The notes below the pieces were generated by a model. That model was not told where the DNA came from and searched no databases. It saw only the letters and a program-made list of their open reading frames with translations. From JAFGDI01 sp963662515 (GTDB taxonomy: Bacteria > Planctomycetota > Phycisphaerae > Sedimentisphaerales > SM23-30), in NCBI GenBank assembly GCA_963662515.1, contig OY759675.1:3782001-3846000 (forward strand): a stretch of 64,000 nucleotides of DNA, read 5' to 3'. A program made the translations under genes and the position numbers. This document shows positions 8,229-16,597 of the stretch, piece by piece (the first letter of the stretch is position 1; each line of letters opens with the position of its first letter).

Positions 8229-10829
8229 ATGAAAGAAATGAAAAAAGCAAAACACAACAATTTCGTCAGATTCTGTCTGACAACCCTGCTGACAACAGCA
8301 GCAACCACATCAGCGGCAACCTGGACAGGTAGTGCCGGGGACAACAGTTGGAACAACGCCGGAAACTGGGATAATAATGTTGTTCCCACTAAATCCGATG
8401 TCGTTATTATTAACGGCGACTTTACTGCTAATTATGATGTTAGCGGCAATGTCGAACGAGATAATACCACAACCATCGCCGGAAACTCAACCGTAAATGT
8501 CACTGGCAAAAGATTCCTTCATGCCAGAAATACCGCCAATACAACGATGAATATCGGAAACAACGCTACTCTGAACCACACTGGTGAATACTTTATCGTC
8601 GGCACAGGTCAGCCCGGCTTTATTAACCAGAATGGTGGTACTGTTAATACTAACATCAACCTTGGATTCTTTATTAACGATAGCACAAACTCTACCGGCA
8701 GCTCATATAACCTCAACAGCGGTAACCTAAATGTAACTTACACAGCTGGATACGGCACCGACGACTTCAGAAACAGAATACTCGGCCGTAACGCTTCTGG
8801 ACTTTTCAACATTAATGGCGGACATGCAACATTCTCTGTTAACCCATCGATCGATCGCCGCATTTATATCAGCGGCCCTTCTCAACTCAATATTACCAGC
8901 GGCTCTGCTGCTTTTAATGGCTTCAAGTGGTTCTGCGTTGGTAAAACAACCGCCGGCATTGCCGAACTCAATCTCTCTGGCGGCACTCTCACCTATAACC
9001 CTCGTGAAGACGGTGCTTTTGTCGTTGGCGGCGAAGGCGTTGAAGGACACCTCAATATATCTGGCGGTGTCATGATGGTTAACTCTGGTCAGGGACTCTG
9101 GATCGGCGATGGCAATGGCTCACTCAAGGGCATTACCATGCAGACTGGCGGCTGCGTCGTCGTTGCTAATGATGTCGTCATTGGCAGAGCTGTTACCGCA
9201 GTCGATTCCTACTATCAGATGGACGGTGGACTGCTTTCATGTAATACCATCTCCGTGCCTGCTGAAAACGCTGCCCCCGGCGCTCAGTTCATCTTCAACG
9301 GCGGTGAAATAATACTCAACGGCGACCAGACCGGCATATTGGCCCAAACCTGGTTCGTTGAAGCTGCTAACACCAGAACCATTTACGATGCTGCTACTGA
9401 TACTACACGCATCTACAGAAATGTAGCGACTGCTAACAACCCAACCCCGGCTGTAAACACTCTCAAATACGGTGTGCCCGCTCCTGGTGATAAGGTTGAA
9501 GCTATCCTCAGCTGGAATACTGGTCTGGTTTCTGACCCCAACAGCGCCAGCTTCAACAACACAAACACCGCTATCACCGCTCACAAACTCTATCTCTCAC
9601 GCGGCGATATCAATGACCCCAACATGGACCTCGTTGCTACTATACCGGCCAGCGGTGCTACAGCTTCTTACACTGCCACTCTCAACTATGATAAGCCTTA
9701 CTTCTGGCGAGTTGATGAGGTTGCCGGTGCTAATACTTTCGCCGGTCAGACCTGGTTCTTCACTACTCCTATAGATATACCGGTTATTAACCAAATATCA
9801 CCTGCCAAACAGTATATCACCAGCGGCCAGCCGGTTTCTATTACTACCACATATTCAACTATCTCTCCCATAACATCTGTTACCTGGTATCTTAATGGTA
9901 TTGCTATTGATGATGCCGCAGACAGTAATGTCAGTGTAACTTTCGATAATGAATCTGCTACTATAACCATCGACGCGATGGCCCAGAGCTACGAAGGAAA
10001 CTTCACCTGTATAGCCACTAACGCTGGCGGCGATTCTGTTCCGTCAACTGCCGCATTCGTAGAAATGTACAGAGCTGTTGCTTACTATGCTTTTGAAGAC
10101 AATATTGACGACTCTGCCAGCGGGAAACTCGGCGTATTTGCCGGAACCGCACCGGTCAGCTTCTCTGATGGCATAAGCGGCAAAGCTCTTGCTCTTGATG
10201 GTATTGACCAGTTCGTTACTATTACCAACCCAGTCAGAGATGACTTCACTATTGAATTCTATGTGAAAACATCTGCGAGCAACTCCGGATCTAACTGGTA
10301 CAATGGTATCGGCCTGATCGACGCTGAAGTCTCTGGCAATGCCAATGACATGGGCTCTTGCGTACTCAATGGCAAATTCGCCTTTGGTATCGGCAATGCT
10401 GACATAACCATGTCTTCTACTTCTTCTATCAATGATGGCCTCTGGCACTATTGCGTTGCTACTCGTAATGCCGCAACCGGTGTTATGGAAGTTTATGTTG
10501 ATGGTGAACTCGAAAACACCGTTACCGGACCTACCGGTACTAAGGCAGCATCTGCTTCTGTTGTTATTGGTAAGATTCAGACAGGTACTAATTACCTCAC
10601 CGGACTGATAGACGAAGTTAAGTTCTATAACTTTGTTCTCGATGAGCTTACTATCGCTGACAACTATTATACCATGACCGGAGAATCTCCTTGCGTCACT
10701 TCAAGAAGACCTAGCGCCATCTTTGACATTGACGGAAACTGCATAGTCGATATCGCAGACTTTGCCAAAATCGCAGCTCATTGGCTTGAGTGCGGAATCT
10801 ACAGCCAGTGCGTACCTGCTATTCAATAA
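8229..10829 (+). CDS. Secreted Ig/LamG protein with autotransporter-like repeats and dockerin-like C-terminus
   Basis: An extracellular protein of about 866 aa. A signal peptide (KKAKHNNFVRFCLTTLLTTA) leads into a WTGSAGDNSW motif and a Gly/Asn/Thr-rich beta-strand repeat region of about 350 residues, as in autotransporter or beta-helix adhesins. Fibronectin-like and Ig-like segments follow (about 420-620), then a LamG/concanavalin-like jelly roll (from AYYAFEDNIDDSASG, about 630-815). A single dockerin-like calcium loop ends the chain (DIDGNCIVDIADF, then HWLECG). The start could be 8229 or 8238; AAGGA at 8221 lies 3 or 12 bases ahead. The role is likely carbohydrate binding or surface attachment. 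No catalytic domain is recognised. A strong terminator follows, so it is monocistronic. Confidence 0.8.
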   Translation: MKEMKKAKHNNFVRFCLTTLLTTAATTSAATWTGSAGDNSWNNAGNWDNNVVPTKSDVVIINGDFTANYDVSGNVERDNTTTIAGNSTVNVTGKRFLHARNTANTTMNIGNNATLNHTGEYFIVGTGQPGFINQNGGTVNTNINLGFFINDSTNSTGSSYNLNSGNLNVTYTAGYGTDDFRNRILGRNASGLFNINGGHATFSVNPSIDRRIYISGPSQLNITSGSAAFNGFKWFCVGKTTAGIAELNLSGGTLTYNPREDGAFVVGGEGVEGHLNISGGVMMVNSGQGLWIGDGNGSLKGITMQTGGCVVVANDVVIGRAVTAVDSYYQMDGGLLSCNTISVPAENAAPGAQFIFNGGEIILNGDQTGILAQTWFVEAANTRTIYDAATDTTRIYRNVATANNPTPAVNTLKYGVPAPGDKVEAILSWNTGLVSDPNSASFNNTNTAITAHKLYLSRGDINDPNMDLVATIPASGATASYTATLNYDKPYFWRVDEVAGANTFAGQTWFFTTPIDIPVINQISPAKQYITSGQPVSITTTYSTISPITSVTWYLNGIAIDDAADSNVSVTFDNESATITIDAMAQSYEGNFTCIATNAGGDSVPSTAAFVEMYRAVAYYAFEDNIDDSASGKLGVFAGTAPVSFSDGISGKALALDGIDQFVTITNPVRDDFTIEFYVKTSASNSGSNWYNGIGLIDAEVSGNANDMGSCVLNGKFAFGIGNADITMSSTSSINDGLWHYCVATRNAATGVMEVYVDGELENTVTGPTGTKAASASVVIGKIQTGTNYLTGLIDEVKFYNFVLDELTIADNYYTMTGESPCVTSRRPSAIFDIDGNCIVDIADFAKIAAHWLECGIYSQCVPAIQ

Positions 10830-10862
10830 TATGACCTTAACTCAATTTCCATAATTGACTTT

Positions 10863-10901
10863 GGGCTGTCGGTTCTTATGACCCGACAGCCCTTGTTTTT
10901 T
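10863..10901 (+). terminator. Rho-independent terminator
   Basis: A perfect 10-bp stem (GGGCTGTCGG, 10863-10872, with its complement 10883-10892) and a 10-base loop are followed by a T-rich tract (TTGTTTTTT). It ends the LamG/dockerin-like gene. Confidence 0.9.
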
Positions 10902-11017
10902 GAGTAAAACACACAACTTGTTTTCTTAACTGATTGATTATTTCTCCTTGCGGTAAAGTCAACTCAACAGAAACTTCCTGTTTGTATCATATATGAATTA
11001 TAGTTATAATACCAACT

Positions 11018-11428
11018 ATGAATTTTGACCTGAATAGTAACAGAGCAAACGCAACAGGACATAAGATCAACCTAACTCCTATGGTCGATATTGTCTTTTT
11101 GCTCATCATCTTCTTCCTGGTAGTATCACAATTCAGCGCCCAGGAACGCTCGCTCATGGATTTACCTGCCGCCCAAAATTCTTTCACTCCTGAGATAGCC
11201 TCAGAAAAAAAATCCATAATTATGAATATCATGCCCTCCGGCGAGATTACCGTTGACGATATAACTTACTCTCAACCAGAACTCCTGAAAATGCTTACCA
11301 AGCATACAAATAGTAAAGTTATTATTCGCTCAGATAAAAAATGCTCCTGGTCTGTTCTCAAACCGGTTTTCAACTCCTGTCTGCAAGCCGGCATCAGCAC
11401 TACCGATATCGCCGTCGTTAAAGACTAA
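11018..11428 (+). CDS. ExbD/TolR family biopolymer transport protein
   Basis: A 136-aa protein with a short cytoplasmic N-terminus and one membrane helix (IVFLLIIFFLVVSQF, about residues 26-42), followed by a periplasmic domain. The motif NLTPMVDIVFLL is the ExbD/TolR signature; its aspartate is the proton-path residue. Such proteins work with an ExbB/TolQ channel to pass proton-motive force to the outer membrane or to gliding/motility machinery. No exbB/tolQ or tonB lies next to it here, so its partner must be elsewhere. The Nudix gene begins 28 bases downstream and may be cotranscribed. No obvious Shine-Dalgarno precedes the ATG. Confidence 0.9.
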   Translation: MNFDLNSNRANATGHKINLTPMVDIVFLLIIFFLVVSQFSAQERSLMDLPAAQNSFTPEIASEKKSIIMNIMPSGEITVDDITYSQPELLKMLTKHTNSKVIIRSDKKCSWSVLKPVFNSCLQAGISTTDIAVVKD

Positions 11429-11455
11429 TAAATCCGAACTATTAATCATCCCTGC

Positions 11456-11998
11456 ATGGATTTTTATAACATGGAAAACACCCAAAATATAATACAAAGA
11501 CTCAATTTCACCTATTGCCCAAAATGCTCCAGCCAGAACCTCATCTCTCGCGGCAACAAGGCCTTATCTTGCAAAGACTGCGATTACATACTCTATCAGA
11601 ACAACGCCGCCGCTGTCGCCGTTTTTATCAGGCATGATGACAAAATCATACTCACCAGACGCGCCAGAGAACCGCAAAAAGGCCTCCTCGACACCCCCGG
11701 CGGATTCGTTGACCCTTTTGAATCGCTCGAAGATGCTCTACACCGCGAAATCAAAGAAGAACTCAACCTGCAACTCACTGAGGTTAAATACCTTACCTCA
11801 GCTCCAAACACCTACCTCTATCGCGGCGTAACTTACCTCACCACCGACTGCTTCTTCACCGCCAAAGCCATAGACATCAACCAGATCAAGCCCGCTGATG
11901 ATGTCAGTGATTACATACTGATCAAACCAGCAGACATAGACCCTCAATCCATCGCCTTCGCTTCTGTTCGCTCTGTTCTCAGCAAAAAATTACTCTGA
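11456..11998 (+). CDS. Nudix hydrolase with N-terminal zinc ribbon
   Basis: A 180-aa protein. A four-cysteine zinc ribbon (CPKCSS ... CKDCDY, about residues 22-45) precedes a Nudix domain whose box is complete (GGFVDPFE followed by REIKEELN, about 82-105). This layout resembles NudC-type NADH pyrophosphatases and ADP-ribose or nucleotide-sugar pyrophosphatases, but the protein lacks the large N-terminal domain of true NudC. It probably hydrolyses a nucleoside diphosphate linked to another moiety in the cytoplasm. The start may be 11456 or the second ATG at 11471; neither has a clear ribosome site. It is convergent with the UspA gene, 8 bases apart, with a small CACCT/AGGTG hairpin in between. 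Confidence 0.88.
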   Translation: MDFYNMENTQNIIQRLNFTYCPKCSSQNLISRGNKALSCKDCDYILYQNNAAAVAVFIRHDDKIILTRRAREPQKGLLDTPGGFVDPFESLEDALHREIKEELNLQLTEVKYLTSAPNTYLYRGVTYLTTDCFFTAKAIDINQIKPADDVSDYILIKPADIDPQSIAFASVRSVLSKKLL

Positions 11999-12006
11999 AC
12001 CACCTG

Positions 12007-12477
12007 TCAAGGTGACTCAAACTGCATCTCTTTGTCCCGTACCGTCAAAACCGCACATGGTGCTTTACGCACTACCTTCTCAGTAACACTGCCCAGCAGC
12101 ATAGCCGCAAGCGCTCCATGACCATGAGAACTCATCACGATCAAATCAACATTATTCTCACGGGCATAGCGAATTATCTCTACAAATGGACGGCCCACCA
12201 CTACCGCCGCCTTCAGATTATCACCCAATACACCTAACTTCTCCTCGACAAATCGAGACATCAACGCCTGAGCATTTTCCCCTAATTCCACTTCTGATAT
12301 TACCACCGGAGCCAATGCATCATCTCCCGCCAGCCAATAGTGGCAACTATCATCCGCTACATGCAGACAATGCACACTGGCACCATATCTGCTCGCCAGG
12401 TCAACTACACAGTCCAATGCAATCAATGAATGTTCCGAAAAATCTGTCGGAAATAATATCGTCTTAATATCCATCAT
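12007..12477 (-). CDS. Universal stress protein UspA family
   Basis: A 156-aa single-domain Usp protein. It opens with the usual ILFPTDFSEHS strand-loop and ends with the nucleotide-binding signature MSSHGHGALAAMLLGSVTEK, whose G-x-G spacing indicates an ATP-binding member. Such proteins bind ATP or AMP and modulate stress survival. Two adjacent ATGs (12477 and 12474) follow AAAGGCGG. The gene stands alone, reading away from the long 12.5-13.3 kb intergenic region that must hold its promoter. Confidence 0.9.
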   Translation of the reverse strand: MMDIKTILFPTDFSEHSLIALDCVVDLASRYGASVHCLHVADDSCHYWLAGDDALAPVVISEVELGENAQALMSRFVEEKLGVLGDNLKAAVVVGRPFVEIIRYARENNVDLIVMSSHGHGALAAMLLGSVTEKVVRKAPCAVLTVRDKEMQFESP

Positions 12478-13274
12478 GGCACCGCCTTTCTTTACTCAGA
12501 TAAGTTTCTACCATACCTCCCTCTCCTGTGTTAAGTATAACATAACATATACACTCTCGCCAAATATATTATAGGACCTGAAACCATCTTACAGCAACAA
12601 ACTATTGCCAAAACCAAAGATAAATAGGGGAAAACCACAATTCACAAACAACTTAGGACACTTGATAATGCATATTTAAAATAAAAAAAGCCGGTGCGAT
12701 CCTGCCCTTATGATGTTATGGTCGGGATTCAGAAGGGAAAGAACAAAACCACACCAGCCAAAATTGAGTGTCCTAATTTAATTGTTCAGAAGAAACTTGT
12801 CGCTTGTTTCTCCGAGTCTGCTTAATTATATACCACTTCTGGTACAACTGTCAAGCATTACACTCTTAAATATAATGTATTATTAAAAATATTCCAGTAA
12901 AATAATAACCAACTCTACAAAAAAATTAACATGCTTATAACAAAATGCGGTTAGAGTTAATAAAAACAAAAACAAAAACCACTAAAGCTACAATTAAACA
13001 AAAAACACACCAGGCACACAAACCACATAAGCTGTTAAAACATCCTGTTAAACATTATTATTTTTTATTAAAATCCATTCATCAAACCTATTTCAAACTG
13101 TTTTTTCACGGTTCTTGAAATACAACTGCTTTATTGGTATAATGACCAACGCTGATATTATTACTACATTGAATTATAACTTGCTGTATCCTAAACAGTT
13201 AATCTAATTCGAAATACAATATGCGACAGTAAATACTTATTCTCTGTCCGATAAATAATTTTGAGGATCATCAC
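12478..13274. other. Long AT-rich intergenic region between uspA-like gene and tyrS
   Basis: Eight hundred bases with divergent genes on either side. It contains the 124-bp inverted-repeat element described separately (12653-12776), an A-rich tract (about 12950-13010) and the tyrS leader. I looked for a T-box leader ahead of tyrS and saw none. No coding frame of note. Confidence 0.5.
12653..12776. repeat. 124-bp element with 10-bp terminal inverted repeats and an internal hairpin
   Basis: The ends TTAGGACACT (12653-12662) and AGTGTCCTAA (12767-12776) are perfect inverted repeats. Inside, a GC-rich segment folds on itself: GCCGGTG near 12690 pairs with CACCAGC near 12752-12758 with one mismatch, and CCCTT near 12705 with AAGGG near 12733. 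No target duplication is visible. It could be a miniature transposable element or a structured small RNA. No ORF is present. Confidence 0.5.
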
Positions 13275-14555
13275 TTGAATAAACCTAACACTATTGAAAC
13301 CCTCGCCCAAAGGGGGTTTGTCAGCCAGATTTCTTCACCGGAGCTGGAAAAACAGCTCAACGAGAGCTGTGTCACCCTGTATGCCGGATTCGACCCTACT
13401 GCTAAAAGTCTCCATATCGGCAACCTGCTCCAGATCATGCTGCTAGCACAGTTCCAGAAGCTCGGCCATAAACCTCTGGCACTGGTCGGTGGTGCTACCG
13501 CCATGATCGGTGACCCCTCAGGCAAGAGCCAGGAACGAAACCTCCTCTCTGCCGAAACCATTGCCGAAAACCTGGTTGGCATAAAAAAACAACTGTCACA
13601 ATTCCTCGATTTCAACTGCGGACAAAACAGTGCTGAACTGGTCAATAATTTCGACTGGATCAGTAAGTTCTCCTTTATCGACTTCCTCCGCGATGTCGGT
13701 AAGAACTTCCGCGTCGGCGAAATGATGAATAAGGAGTCAGTCCGCAAACGACTTAACAGTGATGTTGGCATGAGCTTTACCGAGTTCTGCTATCAGACCA
13801 TTCAGGGCTACGACTTCCTGCACCTCTATCGCGAAAAGAACTGCCAGCTCCAGGTGGGCGGCGATGACCAGTGGGGCAATATTACCGCCGGCATCGAACT
13901 CACTCGCAAAGTTACTGGTGAAGGTGTATTTGGAATGACATCCCCTCTGCTCACTACTGCCAGCGGCCAGAAATTTGGAAAAACAGAAGCCGGTACTATC
14001 TGGCTTGACCCAAATATGACACGACCTTATGACTTCTACCAATATTGGATCAGGGTTGATGACCGCGATGTTATTAACCTGCTCAAACGCTTTACCTTTA
14101 TGCCGCTACCTGAAATAGCCGAGCTTGAAAAACTCGTTGCCTCTGAACCGGAAAAACGGGCCGCACAAAAGGTACTCGCTGACTATGTCACCGAACTGGT
14201 ACATGGCAAAAATCAGCTCGAACTGGTTCTCAAAGCTACTTCTATTCTGTTCGGCGGTGAGATATCCGGCCTGAACGATGACCAGCTTACCGGCATTTTC
14301 GCCGATGTCGCCAGCACAGCCATGAGCAAAGACAAGCTCTCTGCCGGCATACCGGTACTAGACCTGTTTGCCGATACCGGCGTATGCTCTTCTCGTGGTG
14401 AAGCCAAAAAGCTCATTAAGGCCGGCGGTGCTTACATAAACAATAATCGTGTCAGCGACATGGACCTGGTAGTGAACACCAGTTCTCTGGCATCGGAATC
14501 TGTTATCGTACTGAGAAGCGGCAAAAAGACCTACCATCTGGTAAAGTTCCAGTAA
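13275..14555 (+). CDS. tyrS: Tyrosyl-tRNA synthetase
   Basis: Charges tRNA-Tyr with tyrosine in the cytoplasm. The 426-aa length is normal for the bacterial enzyme. The class I signature appears as HIGN in SLHIGNLLQIM, and the KMSKS-equivalent is KFGKT, typical of bacterial TyrRS. An S4 RNA-binding domain occupies the last 60-70 residues (VCSSRGEAKKLIKAGG). The start codon is TTG at 13275 with TGAGGA eight bases upstream. It heads a plus-strand run of small genes. No T-box is visible in its leader. Confidence 0.96.
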   Translation: MNKPNTIETLAQRGFVSQISSPELEKQLNESCVTLYAGFDPTAKSLHIGNLLQIMLLAQFQKLGHKPLALVGGATAMIGDPSGKSQERNLLSAETIAENLVGIKKQLSQFLDFNCGQNSAELVNNFDWISKFSFIDFLRDVGKNFRVGEMMNKESVRKRLNSDVGMSFTEFCYQTIQGYDFLHLYREKNCQLQVGGDDQWGNITAGIELTRKVTGEGVFGMTSPLLTTASGQKFGKTEAGTIWLDPNMTRPYDFYQYWIRVDDRDVINLLKRFTFMPLPEIAELEKLVASEPEKRAAQKVLADYVTELVHGKNQLELVLKATSILFGGEISGLNDDQLTGIFADVASTAMSKDKLSAGIPVLDLFADTGVCSSRGEAKKLIKAGGAYINNNRVSDMDLVVNTSSLASESVIVLRSGKKTYHLVKFQ

Positions 14556-14561
14556 GGTAGT

Positions 14562-14634
14562 ACAAGCATCCCTGCTTGTGATTTATTTGTAACTTGTAAC
14601 TTGTTAATTATTACTGCTGTCTTTCGAAGACAGC
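14562..14634. repeat. Two short hairpin repeats after tyrS
   Basis: ACAAGC/GCTTGT (14562-14579) and GCTGTCTT/AAGACAGC (14616-14634) form two hairpins separated by TAACTTG-type direct repeats. The first belongs to the same ACAAGC-type family seen at 17294-17312 and near 47630-47690. Neither is followed by a T tract, so these look like interspersed repeats rather than terminators. Confidence 0.55.
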
Positions 14635-14648
14635 CCAAGAGGTATTAT

Positions 14649-15236
14649 ATGAAACTGCCCGAACTGAATAATAGCGGAAAATATGTCGGACTTTATGTTA
14701 TCGATTTCGGCGACCATTGCGCCGTCGGATACACTGCTGACGAAACTGCCTCACTGCTCGAATCAGAAAAGTATGCCGATGTTAAAGTATTCCGCATACA
14801 TCGGGCTATGCCTGATGGCACGATCGAACTCAAAGGAATTACCAATGATCGCTTCCGACTGGAAAGCGGCATGTTCTTCCATTGCAATTCAGAAGTTCAG
14901 GCAAAGGCCGACTTTAAGACTCTGGCAGAATACGCCGGCGAAACCCTGCCGCCCTGCAATGCCAAGCTTCAACTGGCACACGACACACAGGGCAACCAGA
15001 TACTCGGCCTGATCTACCCGGCAGAATATGAGGATGACATTTCATCCTGGATGCTCAAGAGCGGGTTCAAAGGCTCTGGAGCTGTTGATGCTGGGATCAG
15101 CCAGGTAACCAGATTTTACAATAATGGCTATTGCATTAACAAAAGCTGCCAGCTCACTGCCGCTATAACCATTCCTGCCCGCAGCTTTTCTGAACTTGTA
15201 AATTCAACTGACCGTGCTATACAAAGAGCAATGTAA
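14649..15236 (+). CDS. Conserved-looking protein of unknown function
   Basis: A 195-aa protein that I do not recognise. The ATG at 14649 is preferred over the upstream ATG at 14601 because AAGAGG lies seven bases before it and the upstream stretch overlaps hairpin repeats. The N-terminal half reads like a small alpha/beta domain (GLYVIDFGDHCAVGYTADE) resembling a short sensor or binding fold. No signal peptide, membrane helix or catalytic motif is seen. It follows tyrS and precedes the 64-aa gene, all on the same strand, so cotranscription is likely. Confidence 0.65.
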   Translation: MKLPELNNSGKYVGLYVIDFGDHCAVGYTADETASLLESEKYADVKVFRIHRAMPDGTIELKGITNDRFRLESGMFFHCNSEVQAKADFKTLAEYAGETLPPCNAKLQLAHDTQGNQILGLIYPAEYEDDISSWMLKSGFKGSGAVDAGISQVTRFYNNGYCINKSCQLTAAITIPARSFSELVNSTDRAIQRAM

Positions 15237-15259
15237 TTGACCGTATCAGGTTATCGCAA

Positions 15260-15454
15260 ATGTCACTCAGAAAAAGAACTGTTCTGGTATTTGGCTCGAT
15301 ACTCTGCTGGCTGCTGGCCCGTAGTCGTACTAAAGCCTCGTCCAGACACATGCGAAAATTAGAGTTCCCTACCAATACCAAAGATATGGGACTCACCATG
15401 AACGATACTATTCGTCAGTCATGGCGGCATAAATGGCTCAAGGTGAAGAAATGA
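15260..15454 (+). CDS. Small basic protein (64 aa), translationally coupled to the DinB gene
   Basis: A short protein with a hydrophobic N-terminal stretch (TVLVFGSILCWLLA) and a basic C-terminal half (SWRHKWLKVKK). Function unknown. It is accepted as real because its TGA stop overlaps the start of the DinB gene in an ATGA (15451-15454) and it fills an otherwise coding-dense operon. The hydrophobic segment might be a membrane anchor. A weak CAGG lies 12 bases upstream of the ATG. Confidence 0.55.
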   Translation: MSLRKRTVLVFGSILCWLLARSRTKASSRHMRKLEFPTNTKDMGLTMNDTIRQSWRHKWLKVKK

Positions 15455-15915
15455 TTAATATCCAACAGATCCAGACTTGGCGCGATGGCGGGCCAAAGCT
15501 TCGCCAATATCTCAACAACGCTACTCCTGACATGTATGACATACCCTGCGAGCCTGGCACATGGTCGATACGCGAACTGGTCATTCATATGACCGATACC
15601 GATACTATCGCCATTGACCGCATGAAGCGGATCATTACCGAAGATAACCCGACTTTGCTCTGGGCCGATGAAACCGCTTATGTCAAAAAACTCTGCTGTG
15701 CAAAGCAGTCACTGGACGATGCCCTGCTGCTCTTTGAAACCGGTCGCCGCCAATTTGCCAGAGTTTTGGAAAGCCTTCCAACTGAAACCTTCGACCGAAT
15801 CGGAACCCATAACAAAGCCGGAATACTGAAACTGGCTGACTTTATTCCGATGTACATTGGTCATCTGGATCACCATCTGAAGTTTCTGGCCGGTAAAATC
15901 GAAAAACTTAAGTAG
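15451..15915 (+). CDS. DinB-family (DinB_2) metal-dependent protein
   Basis: A 154-aa four-helix protein of the DinB/YfiT superfamily, whose members are metal-dependent and include thiol S-transferases and damage-inducible proteins. The likely metal triad is the histidine in LVIHMTDTD plus the HLDHH motif near the C-terminus. The ATG at 15451 is chosen over 15433 because AAGGTGAAG lies just ahead and it overlaps the preceding stop as ATGA. The DJ-1-like gene follows after 12 bases. The specific activity cannot be predicted. Confidence 0.85.
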   Translation: MINIQQIQTWRDGGPKLRQYLNNATPDMYDIPCEPGTWSIRELVIHMTDTDTIAIDRMKRIITEDNPTLLWADETAYVKKLCCAKQSLDDALLLFETGRRQFARVLESLPTETFDRIGTHNKAGILKLADFIPMYIGHLDHHLKFLAGKIEKLK

Positions 15916-15927
15916 GAAGACTCTATT

Positions 15928-16476
15928 ATGAAAACCGTTCTTGTACCTATCGCTGACGGAGCAGAAGAAATTGAACTGATGTGCATAGTTGATGTCCTGC
16001 GCCGTGCCGGTGCTCGTGTCACTATGGCCGCGGTTGCCAATACCACCATCTCGGGCTCTCGCCGGGTCTCGATCAATGCCGACACCACCCTGGAGCAGTG
16101 CAAGGATATGGACTTTGACCTTATCGCCCTGCCCGGCGGTATGCCCGCTGCCGAAGCGTTCCGCGATTGCCCGACCCTGATCGCCATGCTCAAAAAGCAG
16201 GCCGCTTCTGGCAATCTCTACGCCGCGGTCTGTGCCTCACCTGCCGTCGTATTCCACCACCACGGCCTGATCGGTAACAAAAAAGCCACCTGCCACCCGG
16301 CTTGTGCCGGGCCGATGGCTGGCAATCCCGGCATATCACAGCGAGTAGTAGTTGATGGCAACCTCATCACCAGCCAGGCGCCCGGCACATCACTGGAATT
16401 CGCCCTGAAGCTCGCCGAAATTCTCATCAGTAAAGAAATGTCCGACAAGATCGCCTCTGCTATGCTGGTAAAATAA
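15928..16476 (+). CDS. DJ-1/PfpI (YajL-like) family protein
   Basis: A 182-aa cytoplasmic protein of the DJ-1/ThiJ/PfpI superfamily. The nucleophile elbow AAVCASPA carries the conserved cysteine, and the early acidic residue in GAEEIE matches the glutamate that tunes it. ALPGGMPAAE is the family's glycine turn. Known members act as chaperones, glyoxalases or deglycases; which applies here is open. The gene is tightly packed behind DinB (12-base gap) and is followed at once by a large inverted repeat. Confidence 0.93.
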   Translation: MKTVLVPIADGAEEIELMCIVDVLRRAGARVTMAAVANTTISGSRRVSINADTTLEQCKDMDFDLIALPGGMPAAEAFRDCPTLIAMLKKQAASGNLYAAVCASPAVVFHHHGLIGNKKATCHPACAGPMAGNPGISQRVVVDGNLITSQAPGTSLEFALKLAEILISKEMSDKIASAMLVK

Positions 16477-16484
16477 CCCACTCT

Positions 16485-16589
16485 CTGGGAACGCCGAGCC
16501 CCAGCTCGGCCAATAGTTTCCAACAAAGTTGGAAAAGCCTTATTTTTTCAATGTATATAATTTGCCGAGCTGGGGCTCGGCGTTCCCAG
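16485..16589. repeat. Perfect 26-bp inverted repeat with nested hairpins
   Basis: Arms 16485-16510 and 16564-16589 are perfect inverted copies beginning CTGGGAACGCCGAG. Each arm is itself a hairpin (GCCGAG/CTCGGC). The 53-base spacer holds a third dyad, TTTCCAAC/GTTGGAAA, near 16517-16535. The element lies between the DJ-1 and HD genes, directly upstream of the HD ribosome-binding site. It may act as an attenuator or RNA stabiliser, or simply be a repeat pair. Confidence 0.9.
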
Positions 16590-16597
16590 GTTTAACT

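Noticed and set aside
13000..13274. T-box or other riboswitch in the tyrS leader
   Set aside because: No T-box core sequence, terminator/antiterminator pair or specifier loop could be seen.
13271..13771. 166-codon antisense frame overlapping tyrS
   Set aside because: Shadow of a highly conserved gene with codon bias; no start signal and no neighbour.
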